Shown here in pieces: positions 33,613-43,600 of a DNA stretch of 64,000 bases. The translations under genes were made by a program, and so were the position numbers. Source of the DNA: Planctomycetota bacterium (GTDB taxonomy: Bacteria > Planctomycetota > Phycisphaerae > UBA1845 > UTPLA1); assembly GCA_016235815.1 (NCBI GenBank), contig JACRIM010000003.1, positions 1 through 64,000 of the forward strand, read 5' to 3'. Each line of letters opens with the position of its first letter. Position 1 is the first letter of the stretch. The notes under the pieces are model-generated. The model saw only the letters and a list, made by a program, of their open reading frames with translations. It was not told where the DNA came from and did not search any database.

Positions 33613-35781
33613 TCATTCGCTTTTTGCTGCCTTGTCGAGGCCGACGTCGATCTCGGCGGGGGGCGGGGCGCCGCCGGGGCCTTTCAGATAATGATCGAAC
33701 CATTGCATCATGCGGATGGTGTAGTCGAGTTTCAATGCGGCTTTTCGATTGCCGTGGCCCTCGCCGGGGAATTGCACGAGGCGGACTGGTGTCTGGCCGA
33801 CGGTTTTCAGGAAGCGATAGAGTTCGAGCGACTGGCTGGGGTGGACGCGCGTGTCGTTCTTGCCGCCCATGATGAGGATGGGCGTCTTTGCTTTTGCGAC
33901 GTGGAAGATCGGGCTGCGCTTGAGCGAGAAGAGCCAGTTCTTTTCGTCTTCCCAGATTTTCATGCGGGTGTGGACGAGGAAGTCTTCGTTGGGAATATCC
34001 GTCGTGGCTTTCTTGGAGATGGTGTCGCTGATGCCGACGGACATGACGCCGGCGGCGAAGTGCTCGGTGAGGGCGGTGCAGCACCATGCCGTTGCATAGC
34101 CGCCGTAGGAGCCGCCGGTGACGCCGACCTTGCTCTTGTCGATCGGGAGCGTTTCGCAAAGATACTTCGCGGCGTCGACGAGGTCGTCGAATTCGGCACC
34201 GGCTTCATCGCCCTGGCTGAGCTTGCTGAACGGCACGCCGCGGCCGGTGCTGCCGCGATAGTTGGGGTAGAAGGTGAAGTAGCCGGCGGATGCGCCGAGC
34301 TGGCCGGGTCGCCAGTAGTTGGTGAGCCAGCCGTCGCGTTCGTGGGATTCGGGCCCGCCGTGAACGCAGAGGATGAGGGGAAACATCATGCGCGGGGCTT
34401 CGTCGGCGGGGCGGATGAGGATGCCTTCGAGTTCAACTCCGTCGCGGGCCTTGTAGCGAATGACTTCCTGCTTGCCCATGTTCATGTTGGCGAGCCAGGG
34501 GTTGCTGTCGGTGAGTTTTCTTGGTGCGGCGTCGCCGTGTTTCATGAAGAAGAGTTCGGGCGGATAGTTTGCGGTGCTGCCGATGAAGGCGCCGTTCATG
34601 CCGTCGCGCGAGAGAGTGAAGTCGGTGAGGCTGAGAGGGGAGTCTTGAGTCCTGAGTCCTGAGTCTTGAGATTTGAGGCCCGCCACGGCGGATGTTCCAT
34701 TTGAGGCTTGAGATTTCGTCCCCGGTGCGACAATCAGCTTCTTGTTCGCCCCAGTCGCTTCCACCTTGCCGAAGCCGGTTTCGCAGCCTTCATCACCGAG
34801 GAACATGACGGTGTTGTTGTCCTGCCAGCCGAAGGCACTGACGGCGCCTTCGTATTTTGGAAGCACGTCGGTGAGTTTGCCGGTGGCGACACTGCCGACC
34901 ATGAGGCGGCCGTCGGAAGGATCGTGAATGTCTTCGGCGGACATGATGGCGATGTGTTTTCCGTCGGGCGACCAGGCGAGGGGGCCGAGCTTGCCGGGGT
35001 TGTCGAACATGAGCAGGACTTTGCCGGTTTCAACGTCGACGACGTGGACCTTGCGTTTCATGTATTCGTCGTCGACGAGGGGCGTGGGCGAGAGGGCGAC
35101 GAGGAGTTGATCACCGGTCGGGCTCCACTTGATCGTCGAGGCCGAGCCGGGGAGGTCGAGCATGCGCGGCTTGGCGTCGTCTTTGCCGAGTTCGGCGATC
35201 CAGATGCGGGTGTTTTGCAGTTCCTCTTCGTAGACTTCGGCGGTGAAGCCTTTGTCTTTGGCGTCCTTCTTGGCCTTGGGGGTTTCCTCTTTGGCGAGGA
35301 AGGCGACACGGTTGCCGTCGGGGCTGAGGGTGTAGCCGTCGAGATCGGTCTTGGCGGAGGCGATGCGCTGGGCCTCGCCGCCGTCGACGGCGATTTTGTA
35401 GAGCGAGGTGTTTTTATCTTTCGGTCGCTTGGCGAGGAAGGTGATGTACTTGGAGTCGGGCGTCCATTGGACGTCGTTGACGTTTACTTCGCCGGTGATG
35501 AAGGGGCGGGTTGCGCCGTCGGCAACGCGGACGATGTGAAGCTCGGCCCAGTTCGGACCGTCTTCGTATTTGTCGTCGCCGGTCTTGAATGGGTCGCGCG
35601 GGACGGAGAGGACGTAAGCGATGTGGGAGGCGTCGGGCGCGATGACGGCACTGGTGACGCTGCGTAGTTTTGCGACGTGGCGCGGCGTCCACGGTTCGCC
35701 GGCCGTAGCGGCGGCGGACATGGCGGCAAGCAGGCAGGCCACCAGACAGATTGATCGTCCACGTTTTTGAATCGTGCGCAT
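33613..35781 (-). CDS. S9 family (prolyl oligopeptidase-type) exported peptidase
   Basis: A 722-residue exported peptidase. Signal peptide at 1-27 (CLVACLLAAMSAAATA). An N-terminal seven-bladed propeller with WD40-like strands (WSPDGKHIA, LSPDGNRVA) spans about 35-440, and the alpha/beta hydrolase catalytic domain about 460-700 with Ser in TGGSYGGYATA, Asp in GGKNDTRVHPSQS and His in PGEGHGNR. It cleaves oligopeptides, acyl-aminoacyl peptidase-like. A heptamer repeat lies in frame at residues about 356-381 (GLKSQDSGLRTQDS). GAGGATGAC precedes the start. It is 73 bases upstream of the GH27 gene on the same strand. Confidence 0.92.
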   Translation of the reverse strand: MRTIQKRGRSICLVACLLAAMSAAATAGEPWTPRHVAKLRSVTSAVIAPDASHIAYVLSVPRDPFKTGDDKYEDGPNWAELHIVRVADGATRPFITGEVNVNDVQWTPDSKYITFLAKRPKDKNTSLYKIAVDGGEAQRIASAKTDLDGYTLSPDGNRVAFLAKEETPKAKKDAKDKGFTAEVYEEELQNTRIWIAELGKDDAKPRMLDLPGSASTIKWSPTGDQLLVALSPTPLVDDEYMKRKVHVVDVETGKVLLMFDNPGKLGPLAWSPDGKHIAIMSAEDIHDPSDGRLMVGSVATGKLTDVLPKYEGAVSAFGWQDNNTVMFLGDEGCETGFGKVEATGANKKLIVAPGTKSQASNGTSAVAGLKSQDSGLRTQDSPLSLTDFTLSRDGMNGAFIGSTANYPPELFFMKHGDAAPRKLTDSNPWLANMNMGKQEVIRYKARDGVELEGILIRPADEAPRMMFPLILCVHGGPESHERDGWLTNYWRPGQLGASAGYFTFYPNYRGSTGRGVPFSKLSQGDEAGAEFDDLVDAAKYLCETLPIDKSKVGVTGGSYGGYATAWCCTALTEHFAAGVMSVGISDTISKKATTDIPNEDFLVHTRMKIWEDEKNWLFSLKRSPIFHVAKAKTPILIMGGKNDTRVHPSQSLELYRFLKTVGQTPVRLVQFPGEGHGNRKAALKLDYTIRMMQWFDHYLKGPGGAPPPAEIDVGLDKAAKSE
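34640..34717. repeat. Heptamer repeat inside the S9 peptidase gene
   Basis: GAGTCTTGAGTCCTGAGTCC and following units (34640-34678) plus TTGAGGCTTGAGATTT (34701-34717), the reverse complement of the array at 4587-4732. It is translated as part of a propeller loop without breaking the frame. Confidence 0.8.
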
Positions 35782-35984
35782 GTCATCCTCGGTTATGAAG
35801 AAGGGCTTCCTTGCGGCTCGAAGCGAAAACGGTAATGGCAGTTGTGGGGCGTCGTCAAACCCCCCGGCTCGTTGCGGCGATGGGTAACAGCGAATTTGAG
35901 AATCCGCTTATTGCTCGGGGAAGGCAGGCAGGGACGCCGGCCCCACTCGAATATCACCAGAGCACTTGGCGCGGCGAACTGTCA

Positions 35985-37031
35985 TTACGGGATCGCGCGG
36001 ATTCGATAGGACTGGATCGTGTTGCCGACTCGGGAGAAATAGAGCCAGCGGTTGGCGCTGAGGTAGCGCGATTCGCTGCCCATGCCGTCGGAGTAGTCTT
36101 TGGTCGCGACTTCGGGCGATTCGAGAACCTTTTGCCATGTCTGCCCCTGATCGCGCGAGGCCAGCAAACAGGCGCGCTGTCCGGCTCGCGAGACGGCGGT
36201 GCCGACGAAGACCTGTCGCGCGTCCGACACTGCGAACCACATGAACTGTGAGCTGACATCCACGAGGCGCGTGCGGCCGGTGCGTTTGTCGATGGACTCG
36301 ACGCGGCCGGATTGGTCGTCACTGGCCCAGACGATGCTGTCCTGGCAGAAGGCGACGTCGGTGTGGCCCTGGTCGGGACCGCTGTCGAGGATTTCCCATG
36401 TGGCACCGCGATCCGTGCTGACGGCCTGGCCGCGCGTGGGGCCGTCGCCGTATGCAATGTAGAGACGCTTCACGCGGTCATCCCAGCGGACGGTGTGTAC
36501 GTGGTGGTTCGCGGCATCCTGCCACCCGGTTGTCCATGTGTCGCCGCCGTCGGTGCTTTTGTAGAGCGTGGCGACGTGCGCGGCGTCTTTGGTGTAATTG
36601 CCGGCGTAGAGATTGCCGGCGTCGTCTTCATCCATGCGCCAGACGGGGATGTTGAGGCTGGTTTGATAGGTTCGGCCGTCATCGGTGGAGCGCACGAGGG
36701 GCAGGCCGGTGGCGGAGGCGAAGATCGCGCCGGTTTTCGATACGAAGAGGCAGCGCCCCCACACATCGAAGGGGCGGCCCATGTGGATGGGGATGGCGTC
36801 GTCGGTGTTGTCGTTGTATTTCCAGAGATTGCCGGAGGGGTGGAGGAGATAGACGTCGTTTCCGCGGGCGAACGAAGCGGCAAAGGTGATCGGGAGCGGC
36901 TGGATTTCGAAACCGGTAGTGTCCACCGGCGTGGCCGACATGTCCGGGACGCCGAAGTTGACGATTCCGCAACTGGTGAAGAGTGGGAACAGCGCGAGGC
37001 AGACGAGCGATCGCGCGCGATGCAGTGTCAT
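35985..37031 (-). CDS. Asp-box propeller lipoprotein
   Basis: A 348-residue lipoprotein with lipobox LFTSC (Cys21). The mature part has four or more Asp-box (BNR-like, S-x-D-x-G-x-T-W) turns: STDDGRTY, STDGGDTW, STDRGATW and SRDQGQTW, regularly spaced, which mark a sialidase-like beta-propeller. The arginine triad of a real sialidase is not evident, so this is probably a binding or YCF48-like assembly propeller. No operon partner; the S9 gene downstream on the same strand starts 204 bases further. Function unknown beyond fold. Confidence 0.75.
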   Translation of the reverse strand: MTLHRARSLVCLALFPLFTSCGIVNFGVPDMSATPVDTTGFEIQPLPITFAASFARGNDVYLLHPSGNLWKYNDNTDDAIPIHMGRPFDVWGRCLFVSKTGAIFASATGLPLVRSTDDGRTYQTSLNIPVWRMDEDDAGNLYAGNYTKDAAHVATLYKSTDGGDTWTTGWQDAANHHVHTVRWDDRVKRLYIAYGDGPTRGQAVSTDRGATWEILDSGPDQGHTDVAFCQDSIVWASDDQSGRVESIDKRTGRTRLVDVSSQFMWFAVSDARQVFVGTAVSRAGQRACLLASRDQGQTWQKVLESPEVATKDYSDGMGSESRYLSANRWLYFSRVGNTIQSYRIRAIP

Positions 37032-37248
37032 GTGGGTATGAATCCTGAATCCGTATCCGTCATGCGAGGCGTGTTGGGGTTCGTGGCAATGGGATCATAG
37101 ACGAGCGCGGGAGATTTGTGGAAGGGGGAATGGTCGGTGGGCCGGTTGCGGGCTTTTCCTGCGCGGCGGTGAAGGGTACGCTAACCGGATCGAGGGCGTC
37201 CAGTATGTGCGCCGCTCTGCATCGCCCTTTCGCCTGAGGGAACATCCC

Positions 37249-39345
37249 ATGTCCGACACACTGGTCAAAACGCGTCTGCCGGAAAATGCCTACCGCGAGT
37301 TGAAACCCGGCGAGACCTATGAGCCGATGGTGCCTGCTGGGGCGGTGGTGCCGGAGGTGACGATGCGATCGATCGTCTTCGGCATCGTGATGAACATCTT
37401 GTTCTCGATGGCGGCGACGTATCTGGCTTTGAAGGTGGGGCAGGGGATCGAGACGGCGATTCCGATTTCGATTTTGTCGGTGGGGCTTTCTGGTTTTCTG
37501 CTGAAGATGGGGCGGCGGGCGAGTTCGCTACTTGAACACGTCAATATTCTCGCGATCAGCACCACGTCTGGAATCGTGGCAGGCGGCACCGTGTTCACGA
37601 TGCCGGCGATTTACGTGCTCAAGCTGAACGAACAGTTGAACATGAGCCGGACGACGCTGTTTCTCGAAATCTTTCTGGTGCCGCTGTTTGGCGCGGTTCT
37701 TGGCGCGATCTTTCTGGTTCCGTTCCGACGGTACTTCGTGAAGGAAATGCACGGCAAGCTGCCATTCCCCGAGGGGACGGCGACGAATGAGATTCTGGTG
37801 GCGGGTGCGTCGGAGAGCGGGGGGCAGGCGTGGATCCTGATTTATTCATTCCTGATCGGCGCGGTTTATAACTGGCTGTCGACCGCGATGAAGCTCTTCA
37901 GCGAGGTCTTCACCAAGACGTTGATTCCGAAGATCGGCGGCCTGGCGCACGACGTGAAAGCGGTGTTCTTCCTTGGAACCGGTGCGGAATTGCTGGGGCT
38001 GGGCTTCATCATTGGTTTGCGCTATGCGTCAATCATCTGTGCGGGCTCGTTCCTGTCGTGGTTTGTAATTATTCCACTGCTCGCGCCACTGACGCACGAT
38101 CAGTTGAAGCTGCTGAACCCGGCAGTCGTCAGTGATGCCCCGGAGCACATCTTCCGGGCCATTCCGCGAAACATCGGCATCGGCGGAATCTTCGCGGCGG
38201 GGTTGATCTCGATCATCAAGATGAGCAAGATCATCGTCACCGCGCTGAAGCAGGCGCTGGGCGGGCTATTTGCCGGGAAGTCGGCCGGTGTGACGGAGCG
38301 TACCGATGAGGACATCAGCTATCCGTCGCTTCTTGGCGTTGGTGTGGTGGTGACGATTGCGATGGGTTTTTACTTTCGTTACGTCGTGATGGACGGCATG
38401 GACGGCGCGTGGACGCTGACGTTGATTTCGGTCGCGCTCGCGCTGGGCGCGGCGTTTCTCTTTACGACGGTCTCGGCGTGGGCAATTGCGATGATTTCGA
38501 CGACACCGATTTCGGGGATGACGGTGACGACACTGATCATCACGGCGGTGGTGCTGCTCAATGCGGGGCTTCCGAAGTCGCCGGCGGGGATGATGGCGGT
38601 GCTGATGGTGGGCGGCGTGGTGGCGTCGGCACTGTCGATGGCGGGTACGTTGGTGACCGAAATGAAGATCGGCTACTGGATCGGAGCGAATCCGCGAAAG
38701 ATTCAGTGGAGCGCGATCATCGCGTCGGTGCTGGCGTCGATGCTGGTGACCGCCACGATCATTTTTCTTTCGAAGACAAAGGGGTTCGATCAGACCGTCA
38801 GCAAGGACGCCCTCTCCGCGCCGCAGGCCAACGTGATGGCCAGTGCGTTGCAGAGTTTTGTCGGCGGCGGCACGGTGCCGTGGCTGATGTACGGCGTCGG
38901 CGTCATTATTGCGATCATCATGACGATGCTCGGCATTTCCGGGCTGGCGTTCGCGCTGGGCATGTATCTGCCGATGGAGCTGAATACGCCGCTGCTCATC
39001 GGCGCGATTGTTGCTGAGCTGATCGCCAAGAGTTCCAGGGAGGAGAAGGTCTCCAAGGCGCGGTCGGACAAGGGGATGCTCGTTGCCTCGGGGTTCATCG
39101 CCGGTGGTGCGATCATCGGTGTGTTCATCAGCATCCTGACAGCGGTCAACGATGAGTACTTCAAGAAAATGGCGACGCCGTTTGACTTGATGAAGTGGAT
39201 TCAGATTCCGCCGCGGCTGCTGTCTTCGGGATGGACGGAACACAGTGTGGAGCAGTTTACGAATTGGCTTGGGTTGATCATGTTCCTCGCGCTGTGCCTG
39301 TTTGCGTATGTCGATTGTCGGCGGGCCAAGGCGGCGGCGCATTAG
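37249..39345 (+). CDS. OPT family oligopeptide transporter
   Basis: A 698-residue polytopic membrane protein of the oligopeptide transporter (OPT) superfamily with about 15 hydrophobic helices. Family blocks include RSIVFGIVMNILFSMAATYL, LALKVGQGIETAIPISIL, the loop PFPEGTATNEILVAG and GIGGIFAAGLISIIKM, and late ALGMYLPMELNTPLLIGAIV. It would import peptides by proton symport, which fits the exported peptidases around it. The start at 37249 is chosen at MSDTLVKTRLPENAYRELKP; GAGGGAA lies before it. The gene is single and faces away from the Asp-box lipoprotein gene. Confidence 0.93.
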   Translation: MSDTLVKTRLPENAYRELKPGETYEPMVPAGAVVPEVTMRSIVFGIVMNILFSMAATYLALKVGQGIETAIPISILSVGLSGFLLKMGRRASSLLEHVNILAISTTSGIVAGGTVFTMPAIYVLKLNEQLNMSRTTLFLEIFLVPLFGAVLGAIFLVPFRRYFVKEMHGKLPFPEGTATNEILVAGASESGGQAWILIYSFLIGAVYNWLSTAMKLFSEVFTKTLIPKIGGLAHDVKAVFFLGTGAELLGLGFIIGLRYASIICAGSFLSWFVIIPLLAPLTHDQLKLLNPAVVSDAPEHIFRAIPRNIGIGGIFAAGLISIIKMSKIIVTALKQALGGLFAGKSAGVTERTDEDISYPSLLGVGVVVTIAMGFYFRYVVMDGMDGAWTLTLISVALALGAAFLFTTVSAWAIAMISTTPISGMTVTTLIITAVVLLNAGLPKSPAGMMAVLMVGGVVASALSMAGTLVTEMKIGYWIGANPRKIQWSAIIASVLASMLVTATIIFLSKTKGFDQTVSKDALSAPQANVMASALQSFVGGGTVPWLMYGVGVIIAIIMTMLGISGLAFALGMYLPMELNTPLLIGAIVAELIAKSSREEKVSKARSDKGMLVASGFIAGGAIIGVFISILTAVNDEYFKKMATPFDLMKWIQIPPRLLSSGWTEHSVEQFTNWLGLIMFLALCLFAYVDCRRAKAAAH

Positions 39346-39354
39346 GCGCAGTTG

Positions 39355-40470
39355 CTAGAGCACGGCGGAGATGAGCTGGGTGATCGCGTCGGATTCGACG
39401 GGCGCGGCGACGGCGGCGGTGGCTGCCGTGGTCGGCCAGCGCCAGGGGATTTTTTTCCGTGGCGAAGCGGTGTTGGACCAGCCGGGATCGCCATGGAGGC
39501 GTTGATAGATCTCGGGGCGCCAGCGTTGGAGGGCGGCGGCGACGGGGGCGCGGAGGCGAAGGCGCGTGGGGACTTCGTGGGGGACGAAGCCGAGGGATTG
39601 CTTGAAGGCTTCGAGCGTGGGGATTCCGCTGACCAATGAATAGTGCGCGTGGGCGAGGCCGCGCTGCCTTGCGGCGACGAGCGCCGAAAAAATCATCGTG
39701 TCATTCGGGCGTTTTTCGAGTCGCCGGGTGTGCGAGGCGACGGTGTCGATGTAGAGCGTGTCGTCGATGCAGCGAACGATCATCCAGGCGCAGAGGGCGC
39801 GATCCTGCTCGGGGTCGCGGGCGGTGATGAGGGTCGTGCCGGGCCAGCGGTCCAATTCGGCGAAGCTCGCGGCGAATTCGCCCGGCCCCATGGTGCGGTT
39901 CCAGCCGGTGCGGGCAACGTGCTCGTTCCAGACGTCGAGTGCCTCGTCGATGACACAGACGTCGGCGGTCGATTCAGCGGTGATCTCCAGTTCGCGGAGG
40001 CCCTTCGCGACGGCGCGGCGCTTGGTGGGCGTTACCGAGTTCAGACCGTAGCTTTCCAATCGCCAGACGGCGTTCATGTGAACGCAGGAATCGGCGAGGT
40101 CTTGCAGGATCGGCCATTGCCAGCCGAGCAAAGCCCAGTGCGGGGCGCGCTCGGGCGCTTCGACGATCGGGCGGAAAAAACTGACGGGCCAGGCGAACCC
40201 GGGCTTGACGCGATACCACCAGCGGCCGGTGCGGTCGTCGAAGAACGGTTTGCTGTAGCCGCCAAACGGAGCGAGGCCGTTGAAGTACCACCAGAACTCG
40301 TTGCGCGAGGAGGCGAGGGCGGCGCGGCAATAGCGATCTTCGGAGGTTCGGGCGAGGCGCAGCGCGGGAAGCTCGAGGCGCGGATTCAGATCGGCCGCCA
40401 CAAGGGCGGGGACGACGCGCGGAGATTCTTCGGCATTGGCGGGGTAGGTCGGCACCCGGGGGCCCTCCAT
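39355..40470 (-). CDS. GNAT/FemAB-like acyltransferase
   Basis: A protein of about 371 residues. The middle and C-terminal part (about 150-330) look like an acyl-CoA N-acyltransferase fold (FemAB/BioF2-like): DEALDVWNEHVARTGWNRTM, LCAWMIVRCIDDTLYIDTVA and the end block MIFSALVAARQRGLAHAHYS with PTLEAFKQSLGFVP, the classical last helix-strand of GNATs. Substrate cannot be deduced. The start is uncertain: 40470 (MEGPRVPTYP) is used because an upstream ATG at 40536 lies inside a hairpin. The 3' end faces the OPT gene at 9 bases. Confidence 0.65.
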   Translation of the reverse strand: MEGPRVPTYPANAEESPRVVPALVAADLNPRLELPALRLARTSEDRYCRAALASSRNEFWWYFNGLAPFGGYSKPFFDDRTGRWWYRVKPGFAWPVSFFRPIVEAPERAPHWALLGWQWPILQDLADSCVHMNAVWRLESYGLNSVTPTKRRAVAKGLRELEITAESTADVCVIDEALDVWNEHVARTGWNRTMGPGEFAASFAELDRWPGTTLITARDPEQDRALCAWMIVRCIDDTLYIDTVASHTRRLEKRPNDTMIFSALVAARQRGLAHAHYSLVSGIPTLEAFKQSLGFVPHEVPTRLRLRAPVAAALQRWRPEIYQRLHGDPGWSNTASPRKKIPWRWPTTAATAAVAAPVESDAITQLISAVL

Positions 40471-40533
40471 CGTTGGAAGGTCGGACCGACAAGGAGGCCA
40501 CTTAAGCGCGGTATCGAATATTGTCAGACATGA

Positions 40534-40552
40534 CACCGACGAATGGTCGGTG
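40534..40552. repeat. Short hairpin
   Basis: CACCGAC-GAATG-GTCGGTG, a perfect 7-bp stem, between the subtilisin gene end and the GNAT-like gene. It has no T tract and may be another member of the hairpin repeats in this genome. Confidence 0.5.
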
Positions 40553-40628
40553 CCACGCGAATGTTTTGGGACGCAGGTTATTTGTTGGCAATGGTTCGCC
40601 TAGCGGACCTTGCGGAAACAGTACGTCA

Positions 40629-43600
40629 TTACGGACAGGCAATGCCCAGGAGACAATTGACGAAACTGGTGACGTCCGCGGTAGTGAAGGCGTTATCCAC
40701 GTTCATGTCGGCACAGATGCAGCCCGAGGTGAGCGGCGTGCCGGTTACAAAGCAGCGCGTAAATGCGGCGATGTCGGCGCCGTTCACTCCACCCGAGGCG
40801 GTCATGTCGCCTTTGGCCACGGGACACGGCACCGCGCAATTCGCGACGATCCTGGACATGACGGTCTGTCGATCGGCGGCGGAGGCAATCGCCTCGAAGG
40901 GGAAGCCCATGTACACGGTGCGATAGTTGAGCGCGGATTTGTAAATCGCCGCGTCGCCGGAATTGCCGGTGAACGCAAGGCCTGTCGCGGGGCCAAACGG
41001 TGACACGCGATCACTGTAGTTCGTGAAGGGATAAGCCAGCGTGTACGGGCCGAGTCCCGCGAACGGTCCACCGGCGGAGCCCGTGACGGTCGTCTGCGCG
41101 ACATCCGAGGTTGCGGGGTTGGCCAATCCCAAATACGCCTGCATGAATGTCGTCGGCGTGTTGTGGCCGGCACCGCCGCGATCCCATAGATAATCCTGGC
41201 TGGAGATGAAGAAACACTTGCCGCCTGTGGCGAGCCACGTTGACAGCGCCGCTTCGCCCGCCGTTCCCGGGCCGCAGGCTCCGCCGAACTCGTCGCCGGT
41301 GAACCAGATGACGAGCGTGTAGGGCGACAGGTCGCCGGCGGTTGGCTCGGTGTCGGTGTTGTTGGTGTTCCAGACGTCATACGACCAGCCGAGCGAGTCG
41401 AGCGCGGCGGTGTAGTAGGAGCGCACATCGGGACCGTTGTCATCGTCGTCGACAAGCAGGATGCTCGGCGAGAGTTTGGTGATGAAGTAGAACGGAGCCG
41501 ACCACGCGCCGGTGCCGCACAGGTTCGTTGAGCGCGAACGCCAATAGTAGGTCGTACCGGTTGTGAGCGGCGGCGAGACGCTAAAGGTCCCTGTGGCAAG
41601 GCCGGTCGCGCTGGCCACGATGTTCGTGAAGCCCGCGTCGGTGGCGACTTGCACGTCGTGGGTCACAGCCTGTGCGCTCGGTGTCCACGTGAGCGTCGGC
41701 GAAAGCACCAGATTGGCCGCGCCGTTGGTCGGCATATTGAGCGTCGGCGGCGTTGGAGCGGCGGAATAGAGCTTCAGTGTCACGGCGGCCGAACGGTTGA
41801 TGATGCCGGAGACGCCGTTGATGGAGAGGTTGTATGTTCCCGCGGCAGCCGAACCGGTGCCGGTGAGTGTTAATTTGGTAACTCCCGGCGGTGACACAGG
41901 GTTGGCAGAGAAGTTTGTCGCGGTGCCGGCGGGCGTGCCGGTAACGGAGAGCGTGACCGGATCGGTAAAGCCCATGACCTGCCCGACGTTGATGTTGTAT
42001 TCGGCGTCTGACGGGGCGCAGATGCTGAGGGACGTCGGCGTCGGGACGAGTGTGAAGCCCGGGTTTTGGGCGCAGTTGTAGCAGACGAACGCGAAATCCT
42101 GATCGGTGGCATCGCCCTGATTCGGGATGCCGTCGGAGGAAATGTTCGTCGCCTTGACCGTGACCGAGTAAGTTCCCGGAGCTGTGGGGCCGACGAAGAC
42201 ACCTTCGGTGTTGTTTTTGTCATCCGCGACGCCGCCGGTGGTCGACCATCCGCTCGCGTTGAAGACGTTTCCGCGATAGGTGTTGCCGCCATCGACGACT
42301 TCGAGATCGAGATTGTTGTTCCACGCCGGCGTCGCGCCGCCGAGTCCGTGGCCGGGGGCGTCGGTCCAGACGAGCATCATCTTCACCGGCTTCAATGGAT
42401 CCGCGGCGGCGACGGTGATGCTCCATTGCTCGCCGGTGTTGTCGAAGATCTGCGGATTGTCGAAGTAACGCACGGATACGGATGGATCGATGACGGCGTC
42501 GAGATCCATTCGGCCCCAGCCTTGCTTGCTGTCGAAGGGGTGGCCGAGGACGCCGCCACTGGCATCGAGGTGTGTGGCGAGGTCGTGCGCGACGGGGAGG
42601 AACGCGGCTTTCACCAGCGCGGGGCTTGGGTCGGAGGTGAAACCGGGCAGGCCGCGGTAATACTGGAAGAAGAGGGCGACCGCGCCGCTGACGTGCGGCG
42701 AGGCCATGCTGGTTCCGCAGAGCAACGTGTACGTGCTGGTCGTCGTGGTTGAATCGACATAGCAACCGGGCGCGACCATGTGCGGGATTGTTCGGCCGTC
42801 GAGTGCGGGGCCGTGGGCGCTATTCGAAGAAACATCGTCGATTTGCAGGATTTGCGTTCCGGTGCCGCTGTTCTGCATTTTGGTCGAGCCGATGGTGAAT
42901 ATGTTCTTGCCTTCATCGGGCGTACCTTGTGTGCTGGTGCCGCCGTTGCCGTTCATGAAGGAGAGGACATAGGTGAGCGGCTGATTGCCTGCAGCGCCTG
43001 GGTCAGCATCGCGCACACCGACGTCGACTTGTCTCGTGTCATCGTCATATCCGAGCGGCGAACCGGCCGGCCCCCAACTGTTGCCGGAAAGTTTGGCGCC
43101 ATTGTTGTAGGACTGGGTCATGAGCAGGAGCATTCCGCCGGGATTCTGAAAGGTCGGGCTGTATACCTGTTCGACCAGATTGGCGCCCGGCGCAACACCG
43201 AGGCCGCGCTTAAAGCCGCGTACATCGAGCGTTCCGGAGGCTGCGTCGCCCGCCATGATGCCGGCGGTGTGTGTTCCGTGGCTGCTGGATGCCGCGCCGC
43301 CACAGGTGGAGCCAACGCACGCGATAAGGCGACCAACCAGATCAGCGTGATTGTTCTGCACGCCGCCGTCGACGTTGGCGATGATGACGCCTGCGCCATT
43401 GATTCCGAGGTTGGTGAGATAGGATTGATAGCCGACGAAGGCGAGGTTGGTGCCGTCGTAGTTGCCAACGTTGATCTGATCGCTCATCTCGCCGCGGAGG
43501 CCGCCGTCGGTGGGGATCGGTCGCAAGGCATAGACGCCGGAAACCGAGACCGCGGAGTTGATCTTGTCGGCCGGGAGGACAAGCCTCACGGATTCGAAGG

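Noticed and set aside
35985-37031. Functional sialidase
   Set aside because: Asp-boxes are present but I cannot find the catalytic arginines and Tyr/Glu pair; kept as an Asp-box propeller.
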